DNA of 64,000 bases. It comes from Papilionanthe hookeriana x Papilionanthe teres (taxonomy: Eukaryota; Streptophyta; Magnoliopsida; Asparagales; Orchidaceae). The translations under genes were made by a program, and so were the position numbers. Positions 12,200-23,299 of the stretch are shown piece by piece (the stretch's first letter is position 1; every line of letters begins with the position of its first letter). The DNA lies in assembly GCA_022702705.1 (NCBI GenBank), contig CM040421.1:56934740-56998739 (forward strand), in the 5' to 3' direction. The notes beneath the pieces are model-generated. The model saw only the letters and a list, made by a program, of their open reading frames with translations, did no database searches and was not told the DNA's origin.

Positions 12200-12460
12200 T
12201 TTGTTCGTGAGTCACATTTTAAGGAATAGAGCGTAAGTCAGGAGAGAGAGAAAGAAGTGAACAATAACTAACTGTAATATATCCTCCATCGGGTTGTATT
12301 CATAAAATAATCTCTCTATTTATATATGAGAGTACAATATGATGTCTTTTGTCATTGTTTTAAAGAGGGCTATACAAGATATATTTGATATTTTACGTGT
12401 TGTGAAAATCAGACTGGATATTAACCGGAAGAAGAAAATGTTTAAAATTCATTTGCTCAA
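12200..12460 (-). repeat. Possible minus-strand copia-type LTR fragment
   Basis: Read on the minus strand, a TATA-like CATATATAAATAGAGAG (about 12313-12331) is followed by a CTCTCTCTCC-rich leader (near 12245-12260). This is the usual layout of a copia LTR promoter. No termini or coding partner found. Confidence 0.3.
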
Positions 12461-12775
12461 CCAGGGTTGAATTGTGAGGTTGAAGTGAGGGTTAAATCGA
12501 ATGACATAATAATTTTTTTAAATAATAATTAAATATGACATACATAATGCAATAATGCAATAATAATATAAATATAGAAAATAAAAGAATACAATCACAA
12601 TTTTGTAAGTTATGAAAGTACTGAATACACCTATAATCCAAGCCGTCTTCCGTAAGAGCAGCTGGCCCAATTCCAAAAAAGAATTAATATTTCCAAAATA
12701 ATAATAATAAAAAAAACATGCCATATCCAGTAAACAATTCTTGTTTCACTTAAGCTTATATGTCACCAACTCACC

Positions 12776-12780
<5 letters not shown>

Positions 12781-12840
<60 letters not shown>
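12781..12840. repeat. (TC)30 microsatellite
   Basis: Uninterrupted TC dinucleotide run of 60 bases. The open frames that cross it (poly Ser-Leu, poly Arg-Glu) are artefacts. Confidence 0.95.
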
Positions 12841-12843
<3 letters not shown>

Positions 12844-13330
12844 CTTTCTTTGATAAGATTATCTCGGTTTGCTGAGATCCACTCAGTCGGCTACTCTTGG
12901 TTGATATGTGTCGGCCGGTTGATATTGGCACGGCTGTCAGTTCTTGACTCATGATGGGGAGCATCTGGGTGTCCGTAAAATTTTTAAAGATACTGGCGAA
13001 CCAATTGTTCTCTTGAATTGACTTTCTTGTGACAGTTGGCTCGGATAGTCTTTTGTCTTGTTTATGACTGAGTGACTCATTTTGGTGTTCTCCGACCGGC
13101 TTTCTTCTGTCGTGTTGTTCAGTTGGCTTTTGCCTCATTGGCTCGGCTCGTACAACTTCACCCATTCAAATAAGTGTGCATCATGATCTTATGTCACTGG
13201 CCCCGCCTTCGCCGTGCTCTTTTTATTTGGGTTATTAGATCTCCTCTTTATTAGTGCTGGCGCATTTTTTATGTACATAACAAATTAAATGTTACGTAAA
13301 ATTTCATAGAGATCCTGTTAATTCTCATAT
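12841..13330. other. GC-richer unassigned segment
   Basis: Contains repeated GGCTCGG/TCGGCCGG-like words, unlike its AT-rich flanks. Possibly retroelement-derived; no protein match recognised. Confidence 0.3.
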
Positions 13331-13362
13331 TCTTTCTATTAAGTTTTGATAAAAAATTAAAG

Positions 13363-13613
13363 TGAAATTTACATACATACCACACAATTCTTATGAATTT
13401 ACATATCTAACACCTAAAGTTCTATATTTATGATTATAACATCTTTGATTTCATAGACGTCCTATGCATGAAAAAGTATATTTCACATTTCTAAGGATAA
13501 TGATGGTGATATTTTTGATGTGATATTAAATATTTGAATACTATATATGTAAATATAAATGTTTAGGTTTAGACATGTAAATACATAAAAATTGTGTGGC
13601 ATATAAATCTTTC
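13363..13613. mobile_element. MITE of the TTTACAT family, copy 2
   Basis: Left end AAATTTACATACATACCACA ... ACATATCTAACACC. The right end is its reverse complement (GACATGTAAATACATAAAAA ... GTGTGGCATATAAATCT). AAATTAAA occurs just outside both ends, a possible 8-bp target duplication. Confidence 0.75.
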
Positions 13614-14044
13614 CAAATTAAAATTCTGTTCTCTCTATTATTTTCACCTGAAATATAATTATAATCTTTACTTCAATTGATGTAGTCCTAACTATCCGCC
13701 TTGGGATTGTGTGGGTGTATGAATTATTAATTAATTTTATGATGGTGATGATTGAGAAAATATAAGATTCTTAACAAAAAGAACCGGTCAACATTTGATA
13801 ATTTATTAAAAGCCCTTTCAATTATGATTGATATAACAATTTACCAGATAATGATTATAAAGTCCTGAAAATTGTTCAATTAAATGTCAGTAAAATAACA
13901 AAAAAAAAATGCACCTCATTTCACAATTTAGTACTATAAATTTTTGAAATGGCATTATAAATATCAAAATTATTTAGTATAAAGTATTTGTGAGCCTTTA
14001 TGCACATATAAATAAAGATGGTGAGATGAAATGTTCTATCATTG

Positions 14045-14226
14045 GAAATTTAACAACATGCCTAGCACCTCTTATCTATTTGCATATCCAACACCTGAAG
14101 TATAGAATTTATATTTTGACGTCATAAACTTATCTTTTAAAAGGCACATTTCATTTATAAAAAAAAAAGATTGTAATAACCAATATGTACATATATAGCA
14201 TTATGTGGAATGCATCTAAATGCCAT
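14045..14226. mobile_element. MITE of the TTTACAT family, diverged copy 3
   Basis: Left end has CATGCCTAGCACCTCTTATC then TGCATATCCAACACC. Right end has GTACATATATAGCATTATGTG and GCATCTAAATGCC. Clearly more diverged than the others. Confidence 0.5.
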
Positions 14227-14431
14227 TTATTTAAGGTAATGTGGGGATGCTTTTAAGGCTACATGAAAACTATGAATAATGGATCCATATTGTTCTTGGG
14301 GCCACAGGTAAAACGAACAGAAAATAAATTGTGGCAATAATTATGAGGTCCCATGTGGGACTTCTAAACTTAACATTATTTGTTTAAATTGGTCCTTCTT
14401 CTTGTCAACTCTGAAGGCCCTTATTTGTTTT

Positions 14432-14673
14432 GTGCATTTACATGAACAACACACAATTCTTATTTATTAGCATATCTAACACTTAAACTTTCATATTTAC
14501 ATGCATAACAATCTAATCTTTAACATCACATTAACAATACTACTGCTAACATTAAAGATGAAGTGCACCATTCCATGAATAGGGTCGTGACACCAAATTA
14601 TCGTAAATATCAAACTTTAGGCGCTAGATGTGCAAAAAACAAAGGAATTGTGTGGTATGTATGTAAATCTCCC
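14432..14673. mobile_element. MITE of the TTTACAT family, copy 4
   Basis: Left end GCATTTACATGAACAACACA ... GCATATCTAACACTTAAAC. Right end GGAATTGTGTGGTATGTATG then TAAATCTCCC. Non-coding interior. Confidence 0.75.
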
Positions 14674-15695
14674 TATTTGCTTTTACAAAGTGCGAAAATT
14701 TGAGGTAGGTGATCATGTGCTTGACTTTTATTAGATTGGGACCAAGATTTTCACTGATATAGTATTCTGCAATCCATTTTTTTAATAATTTTATACATGA
14801 TGCTTGATTCCAATTCTATATTAGTTAATGTACATTATGAGCATAGGAAGGTTCTAGGATTGCAACCCATGTTCTCTTTAATGTATTCTTTATATCATAC
14901 AAGTAATAAGCTGAACCAAGAAGCATAGTACTGTTTATTAAATATGAAAATTGAATAAAAATTCCTTTCAAAAAGAGATTTGATTTTCTTGTAACTATGA
15001 TTTTAAATATTCTTCTATCCATTAATTTTGATTTGATACTATGTGCTTGGTTCCACATTAGCCAGTGGGTTGATATGTACATGGCATGCATCTCGGATGC
15101 CATCCCTTATTATATTTAATTTTTAGTTACTATGCTATGGCCATTGTATTGATCAAGGGATGAAATAAATTAAAATAAGGCTAAATCAGAGGTAAACATC
15201 AATAATGTAGAGTATAATACAATGGACTCATGGAGAAGCTACCCATGGCATAGTAGAAGTCCACTGGAGTGATAGAAATTTGATCCTCATCCTCTCCATA
15301 TATAAATCGCTGATCATTCTAAGGAGCACTGCAAAAATATTTTGTTCTTGGTGTAACCAACTTCTTAACATGATATCAAATCAATTTAAACTCATAACAA
15401 GTATTACTTTACTTCTTCCATCATTCTTTTTCTTCTCAAAGACAAAATAATCTTTGTTAAGGAATAATGTGTGGTACTATATATGAAGAATGGACGTAAA
15501 ATTGCTCCTTGTTGATAGCCATCCCTTCTTGATTCAATTCAAATCTTTGTAGTAAGCTTTTCGGGAGAGTCAACCTCCACTAAAAAAATATATAAATAAA
15601 TTAAATATTTGTATTTTAATATTATAACATAAATTAAAATATAATATTTAACATATTATATTAATATATAATGTAACAACATATCCAAAAAAAAA
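14674..15695. other. AT-rich intergenic DNA, nothing recognised
   Basis: No supported gene between the MITEs. Confidence 0.45.
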
Positions 15696-15939
15696 GGTAG
15701 ATTTACATACGTACCACTTAATTCCTTTGTATTTACATATCTAAAAGCTAAACTTCAATTTTAACAACATACCACCTTACATACGCATGCGAAGGTGTAC
15801 TTCACTTCCTAAAATTTAAAATGTTGGTATTTTTAATATGACATTAAAGATTCAGGTGGTTTAAATGTAAAACAGAAATTCTAGATGTTAGATATATATG
15901 TAAATTCATAGGACTTGGCTGTCATGTACGTAAATGCCC
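15696..15939. mobile_element. MITE of the TTTACAT family, copy 5
   Basis: Left end GGTAGATTTACATACGTACC ... ACATATCTAAAAGC. Right end GTTAGATATATATGTAAATT ... CATGTACGTAAATGCCC. A-rich sequence flanks both sides. Confidence 0.75.
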
Positions 15940-16591
15940 AACAAAAAATAATAATAATAATAATCACAAATAAATAAATAAAATAAAATAAAAATCCTTA
16001 GTTTAACTATCTTTCCCTCTGCATCAAATACATTGGTTTGAGACCAAAAACTGTTTCAGATTTTGAAGTTATATATAATAAAGTCCGGCTGCCTCCAAGC
16101 AGCCACCAAGAAATAACCAGCAGATGCAGCAAGCTATCGAGTCTGGCTGGCCAACAGTTTCTTATCCTTATTTAATTTTCAGATCACCAGCAAAATGGAT
16201 CTGATTCTGAATAACATGTGACACTATCAGAGAAATTATAGTTTATTCGAAACATATTATAACGTAATCTATGTACTCTATTATTTTTAACAAATTTATT
16301 AAAAATAATATTGATATTTTTATACCACGAGGGGCTGAGGGGGATGTACATGCATGCATGCAAGTACGGGCCTTAAGGAGCAGTGTGAGGCTACGATTTT
16401 AATTTGAATTTTTTTTATTTTAGGTTTAGTAAGGTTGACTGGATTATAAAAAGGATGAATTTTGAGTTATATTGTTAGGTACTCTTGATTCAAACACATT
16501 AGTGTAAGAAATTATTAAAAATGATTTTAATTATATAATCGTTCAGTAATTCTAGCATAATTGAGATAAAAAAATGAATATTAGTTTGTTA

Positions 16592-16650
16592 GGTTGATTT
16601 ACAATATTTACACCGTAAAATTCATATTTATTTACATATCTATAGGCATA
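16592..16650 (+). repeat. Solo left end of the TTTACAT MITE family
   Basis: GATTTACAATATTTACACCG followed by ATTTACATATCTATAGGC matches the left termini above. No right end is found. Confidence 0.45.
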
Positions 16651-17160
16651 AATCTCCTATATAATACTCAAATTATTAAATCACACCCTAAGTATCATTA
16701 ATTTTAATTTCGATTTCACCAAAAAAAAATGATATAAGTAGGCATATATTTTGGTGCATATTAGATGAGAAAATATTTTCATAAATAAATTTAAGTTCAT
16801 ATCGGCTCTAATTTTGGCAACTTTATACCCAAATTTAATATCTCGATAATATGAACCAAGTGATTCTAAAAGCAACTCAATTTGAGCCCAAATGAGCTCC
16901 GCTCAAGTACTAAAAGTATGATTAAAAAATTTCAAACATTAAATAAAATGTCCAGTGATCTTCAAATTTCTCATGCTTATAGGTAAATTGAGTGTATCAA
17001 TGAGTGAAATTCAATGGGCCTTAGATCGCTCAATTTTGAAACCATTAAGATACTTGAAAGCTAAAGGAATGATTCATGATCAAAGGAATCAACAAGGATT
17101 GTCCAATAGAGCGTTATGAGATTTTAACTAAATTTTTCAAAACAACCCTCCCAAAACTTT
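16651..17160. other. AT-rich intergenic DNA, nothing recognised
   Basis: No supported feature. Confidence 0.45.
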
Positions 17161-17177
17161 TAAAACATGAAATTATA

Positions 17178-17381
17178 ATATATATATATATATATATGCA
17201 TGTCTGTATCTCTATTTATGTGCTTTTATGTATTTGCATATGTGCGTATGTATGTGTCAGTATGCAGGTGTATGTGTGCATACATGTCGTGTGTGTTTAT
17301 GCATGTGTGTATTTGTATGAGTGTGTGTACACACACACAGATATATATATATATATATGCGCGCGCGCACACACACACATA

Positions 17382-17426
<45 letters not shown>
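17178..17426. repeat. Compound TA/TG/CA microsatellite
   Basis: Runs of (TA)n at about 17178-17196, 17340-17358 and 17384-17424 alternate with TG/CA-rich words and a short GCGCGCGC run. The predicted frames here are repeat artefacts. Confidence 0.9.
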
Positions 17427-17427
<1 letters not shown>

Positions 17428-18154
17428 GGAGAGAGCTCTCGTGGCTCCCTACGTGATAATTTAGAAATTTAGTACAAAAATGGGAGGGCAGGTGGTACCC
17501 CGATCTAAAAACACAAAAAATACAATTTTAACTCACCCCTAGGGGTTCACATTACAACTCACACCAAAAAATTCTCCAAAAAATACAAGTATAATGACAT
17601 ATACAAGTATACAAAAAAGAGAAGAACAAAAAAAAAAAAAACTAATAGTAAAAATAATGAAATCAGTGAAGTAACCAAAAACCTTCAAAACTTGCAGCAG
17701 GTGTGTAACCATCATGTGTTGAGTGCCTGCAATGAGAGGAAGGGGCTGCCCGAGCTAAATGAGGAAGCAATTAAGTGGCAAACAGAACCAAACCAGCATC
17801 CTAGAAGACAGAAGATAGCATACACAAAATGGGGTAACAAAAGACACGAACCCGCATCCCAGCAGAAGGTACCAAAGTACAAGCAAAGTGCAACATATCC
17901 ATAGTAGAAGCAGCGTAAAATGGTGTAACTGAAATAATATAAACTGGTATTTGGTGGAAGAGAAACAGATATGAGGAGGCAAAAAAACATTCCAGACTAA
18001 GAGAGCTCTGACCAAGCAGTGCCCATATGAAGCAGTGAGCAGAACCAAAACAAAATGTAAGTGAAAATAGTTAAATCCTGCTATAATGAATATCCAGCAT
18101 ATGACCATTTAACAGAGCAAGAAGAGAATAAGGGGGGACAACCAAAGGAGCCAC

Positions 18155-18550
18155 AATCACATTTTTTGCTAACCAATCAACAGGGGAGTTACCCTCCCTG
18201 TATATAAAACCCACTTTGACCAGCATGTGATGTTGAGAAATAATATTTCATACTCTTCTAAAGAGATAAGTGAGGTCCCAAGGGATGGGGGAGGTTCTGG
18301 TGAGCTTATTATAAAATAAACAGGAATCTGTTTCTATAAAGAGATGAGGAGATTTAAAGGAAATAGCTGTAATTAAAGCAAAAGAAGTGCCCAACCCTCA
18401 GCAATTAGAGGGGAATCAGCATAGATGGGAGAAGAAAAAAAAAAACAGAGTAAGCGTCCAAGGTGGTCCCTGAAGATACCACCAGTGCCAGCATGAGAGT
18501 CAGTCTAACTGCCATCAAAATTCACTTTGACCCAACCCACGGGAGGTCGT
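18155..18550 (-). pseudogene. LINE-type RNase H domain relic
   Basis: Reading down the minus strand gives WVKVNFDGS, a stop, then HAGTGGIFRDHLGRL, further on IETDSCLF, and finally REGNSPVDWLAK. These are the successive motifs of the plant RNase H type-1 domain found at the C terminus of many plant L1 LINEs and in 'ribonuclease H-like' genes, with the catalytic Asp in FDGS and ETDS. Several stops and shifts make it non-functional. The TA/TG microsatellites lie on both sides. No reverse transcriptase domain was recognised, so it could be a 5'-truncated LINE or a copied host domain. Confidence 0.7.
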
Positions 18551-18609
18551 CCCCCAGGGGTGACCCTGGTTCGACCCATATGGGGATAGATAGAACATAT
18601 GAGGAGCTG

Positions 18610-18853
18610 TAATCTCAAACACCACCCTTATATATATATATGTATGTATGTAGACACACACACACACATAAATGCATGTATATGTGTGTATATTTATATA
18701 TAGATGTGTCGATGTGTGTACATATATGTATTTGTGTGTATATACATACATTGACATGTATACATATTTGTATATTTGTATATGTGTGTGTGTATATTTG
18801 TATATGTGTGTATATATACATTTGTCTATGCATCTATATATGTGTGTATGTGT

Positions 18854-18925
<72 letters not shown>
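18610..18925. repeat. TATG/TGTA and (TA)n microsatellite
   Basis: TATGTATG and TGTGTATA words lead into an uninterrupted (TA)n of about 69 bases at 18857-18925. Confidence 0.92.
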
Positions 18926-18927
<2 letters not shown>

Positions 18928-18929
18928 AT

Positions 18930-20450
18930 TTGCGCACGGTCGCGCGTGATCACATCAAAATTTATGCATAAAATGTGTGTTTAATCTTTAAAAAAAAATT
19001 TGAAACTATTTTTGATGGAATTATAAAAATTTAGGCTATATATCAGTAAATATAAAAATTAAGATTTTAAATACATAGATATAAATAAATTATATTACTT
19101 GAATGTAAACATCTCAAATTATAAATAATCATCATTTTTTGTATGAAGGAAATTTAGACTTTAGTTTGAAGAGAGTTAGAGATATGAAGAACTCCGAAGT
19201 CTTGTTTGACGATCGATGATGATGATTAGCATTAATAGACACAATTATCAATCACCATCACCTCAATATCATTACTTGATTGTTATTATACAACTATCAA
19301 CTCTTAATTTTTATATGCTAATTGTCATCAATTGATAATTATTGCCCATTTTTCATCATTCGATTACCATCTTCCACTAATGTCCTTAATATATAACCAT
19401 TGCCACATCTCTAGCTTTCAAAACTTGATGCATCCTAATCTGCTATTTTCAGCATTCACAGTATCTTCAATATTTAATCTTACATTCATAAAAGGTCAAA
19501 ATAATCATTCAAATTTTACTATAAAATCTTCTTTGATCGAAAGAAATAACAACTTTTTTTTTCATATTGTCATTGTGTATTATTTTAAGTAGGCCGTGCT
19601 CATATACTTTTTTTTCCTTTTTTTTTTTTTTTTTGGATTTTCGGTTCAATATATTCATGTCTTATAAGTTTTTTATCTTGTTGAGATCTTCATAGAAAAT
19701 AAAGATGTAAACTCTCTCTACTATTGTGGATATTATGATATAAAGCCTTAGTAAATTTGATCTAACCTATTGTTATTTATGCTCATCCTGATACCATAAG
19801 TTGGAATCTTTAATTACTAGTTCAAAATAAAATCTTTCAATGTCAAGAATTTAGTTTACTCATTATGATAGTTTTCAAGATTCTTTGCATCTGACTAATG
19901 AAAAGCTATAGCATAAAATTTTAGTGGGTTCTCTAATCATTATGAATATATCAACCACTGTAGACTATCATACCTATTAACTTGGTATTCCCTGTTACTC
20001 TCATAGGTCAAGTATGTACTTAGTTTATTTTTTTGGAGTAGTATTATCAAAATATTTATATTCCTCATCAAACTTTCCATCAAGCAGCTCATTATAAATT
20101 AAATAATAATCATACCATTTATCTTTGGAAGATTTATCAATCCAAGAGATAAAATTAAGAATATTTTCAAAGATTCAACTGACACATCAAATATCCAGAG
20201 TGGATTCTAAGTAACTGTAAATTATGCATTTTTGTTAGAGATTTTCACCTTAATTCTTTCTACTCATTCATACATGATACAATTTGATTAAGTTAATATT
20301 TTTTACTGAATAAAAGTATAAGTTACCATTAATGAGATCAATAGTTTCTATCAAAAGCTAGAAGTTTGAACGATGTTTAAGAAAACATATGAAATTACAA
20401 AAAAAAATAATTGTCTTATGACCTCACTTTTGTGAGGATCATTTCTAAAT
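18930..20450. other. AT-rich intergenic DNA, nothing recognised
   Basis: T-rich stretch at 19600-19636; otherwise no feature that I can support. Confidence 0.45.
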
Positions 20451-20569
20451 CATCTTGAGACAGGAAGTCTACCAGTATTGACTCCCTAAATCTCACTGAT
20501 TGTCACTAAACCCTAATGTCTAGGGTAAAACCCTAATGAAGCCTTTTAAACCCAAATCTTAATGACATT

Positions 20570-21180
20570 CTAAAATGATCAAATCAGCAATGACAAACCC
20601 TGATCTGATCAACCATTAACCAAATTGGTCAACCTTTGACAAAATAGTCAAATTAGGACAAAATGGTCAACTCATGACCCAATGACCACTCCATTGACCA
20701 AACAGGTTAACCTTTGACCCAAATGGTCAAACTAGGTCAAAATGGTTAATCCACGACCCAATGACCACCTCATTGACCAAACTGATCAATCATTGACCCA
20801 ATTTGTCAAACTTAGTTAAAATGGTCAACTCATGACCCAATGACCACCACATTGACCCAATGCCAACCCCATTAACTACTATGGCAACCTTAACACCAAA
20901 TTAGTCAAACCTCACTCATTTGATCAATTTAAGACATTAAAATGATCAAAATTGGTCATTTATTTAACCCTAGTCAAACCTAGGTCCTATTACCAAAATT
21001 AGTGACCCTATGATTAAATTAACCATGACACAGTTAAGTAAATCACTTGGGTTAACCCTGGACTTGAATTGGTCAACCATGGTCAACCGTTGTCAACCAT
21101 GGTCAACTTTAGTCAAATTTGGTCAAAATAGTCAATTTTGAACCAAATGAATAAAATTAATCAAATCATTAACCTTCAAA
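20570..21180 (+). repeat. GGTCAACC/TTGACC-rich array
   Basis: Degenerate array of words such as GGTCAACC, TTGACCAAA and CAATGACC at intervals of about 10-30 bases. Similar words recur at 60990-61680. Confidence 0.8.
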
Positions 21181-21917
21181 ATCATTTTGATTAATTTATG
21201 GGTTAATATTATAATTTTCTACATTTTTAATTAATTATATAATTAATTAAAAATGGAATTATGATTAATAAAACCTAAATTGAATCTAAAATTATGACAT
21301 CACCCATGACATCAAAAATACATAATTGATGTTTAAAATCAAATTCAATTTATGGAGGGTCACCATGGGTCACCCATGACCTATAGAACTCATCATAACA
21401 TGGTTAACACATTAACCAATCCACAACACATGACATTTAACCAAAGTTAAAAGCCATGATGACAACATTATGAAGAGGATACATATGTGTCATGCCTTCT
21501 TAAAATTGAAGTGTGACATGTTTGCTTAGGTGGAGAGCACCTCAAACCCTCACCAATGGGGAGAAAACTTTACTTAAGCCACTCTCCTCACCATGGTTAA
21601 CCTCATCATGACTACCCATGGGAATGAGAGGAAGGGAACTTGTGTCATCCTCTCATAAAAATTGTTGATGACATGTTATCTAATGTGGAAGGAGATTAAT
21701 TAACTTGCTTCGGAGTCACCATGCACCTCATCTCACACCCAATGAGAAGGAGCCAAGGTTTAACCAAATCCAATGCATTAAATGGAGACTCATCATACTA
21801 AACTTGGAAATACTCAACTATGGATATCCACAGCCTACAATTTTATCCTCTAGTCATCATAATGTAGTTATAACCTTCCTCAAGTCAACTCAAGCTCAGC
21901 CACGGTCTTCCCATAGC

Positions 21918-21925
21918 TATAAATA
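21918..21925 (+). promoter_or_regulatory. TATA box of LTR copy A
   Basis: AGCTATAAATAGG, followed by an AGAGGAGAGG-rich leader, at the same relative position as TATTTAA in copies B (30007) and C (50052). Confidence 0.55.
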
Positions 21926-23299
21926 GGACCATACTTGAGAAGACCAAGAGAGGAGAGGAAAAAAGGAGACTCATCCACTTTGCCCAAATCCAAAAACTTC
22001 TAACATGAAACTTCTTCCCTTGGACATAAGCAATTGATCCCCCATAGAATTATGCTCTGAAATCCACTCTTCTGCCCTAATTTTCCCACTCGAAAACAGA
22101 ACAATTTTCAGGTTTGAAATGAAGTCTCTTCAAACTTCAAATTAACCATTCCAAAACCATCACAGATACCTACGAAGAGAAGCCCGATCAAAATTGGCCA
22201 TCCTCATAGGCTCTATCCCACTGTTCAACATTATATTCCCAAACAATGACTCCTTGAGATCAAATTCATATCCATGCTCAATTTAACCTCAAATTGAGTT
22301 GGGAACAAGCTTTCTGAGGTCAAGATAAAGCTGTAGGACCAATCCAATTGAAGTTTCATCCATTGAGACCAAGGTATGGTTCATTCGACCTAGCTTAGGC
22401 TCGGGTTCGATACTTTGTGAAATGAACCAATTCAAAACCCTAACATTACCGTATGGATAGGTTCGTCATCTCTAGATGAAGTTCTAGAAACAAAAATCAC
22501 TCTGATCCATCAAGAATCGAGCGAGATATTGTTCCTAGAACATGGACGGTTTGCGGGTTATAACATCTTTGAGACGATGAATTGATGTTGTCCATTTCCT
22601 TCTTTTGGAAATGGTCGACTCTGATTTAATTCGAGCCGCTCCACTATTCTAAACCCCTCAGCAGATTAGTCGTGTTTCGACAGATCTGAGGACACGCGGC
22701 GCCTTCTGACAATTTAAGGTTAATTTAGATTTAAGAAAACCAAGATTAACCTTAAATTAATCAAAAATCCATATCTTTGCATAGAAAAATCACAAAAATA
22801 AACAAAAGTACCCCTGAATTCGGGACGATGAGGAGAAAATTATGACGCCAAAATCATATTTAATGATTTATATTTTATTTTTAATTAATTAAATACTCTT
22901 TGGAGTAATTTAATTATTTAAAAATAATTATAAGTCCAAAAATTATGAAATTTTCACAGAATAAACTTTTCATCAATAGAAACATTCTATAATTTTTCCA
23001 AGAGGTAGGGGAGTCTCTGGGTTAGATATCTATTTTCCTATGAATCTTAAGTAATTATTTTCAAAAATAATTATAAGAATTAGGAAATAGAAAAATTAAC
23101 TTCAAAATTGGTTAAGAAGTTTTGGTAGACATACACAAACCCTAAAATTACAAATCTTAGCCATTTGAAAATTTAAAATAACAATTTTACTTTAGGGTTA
23201 AAATTATTAAATTTAAATTAATATTTAAAATCCTTAGAAATCCTTAAAATTCAAAAATTCACTATACATAGCCCATTCCACATTGGACTAAGTTAAATT

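Noticed and set aside
12746..13165. 139-codon minus-strand frame with poly Arg-Glu
   Set aside because: Created by the (TC)30 microsatellite; no recognisable domain outside it.
17076..17456. Cys/Tyr/Ile-rich frames over TA/TG repeats
   Set aside because: Products of simple sequence; same for 18515-18984.
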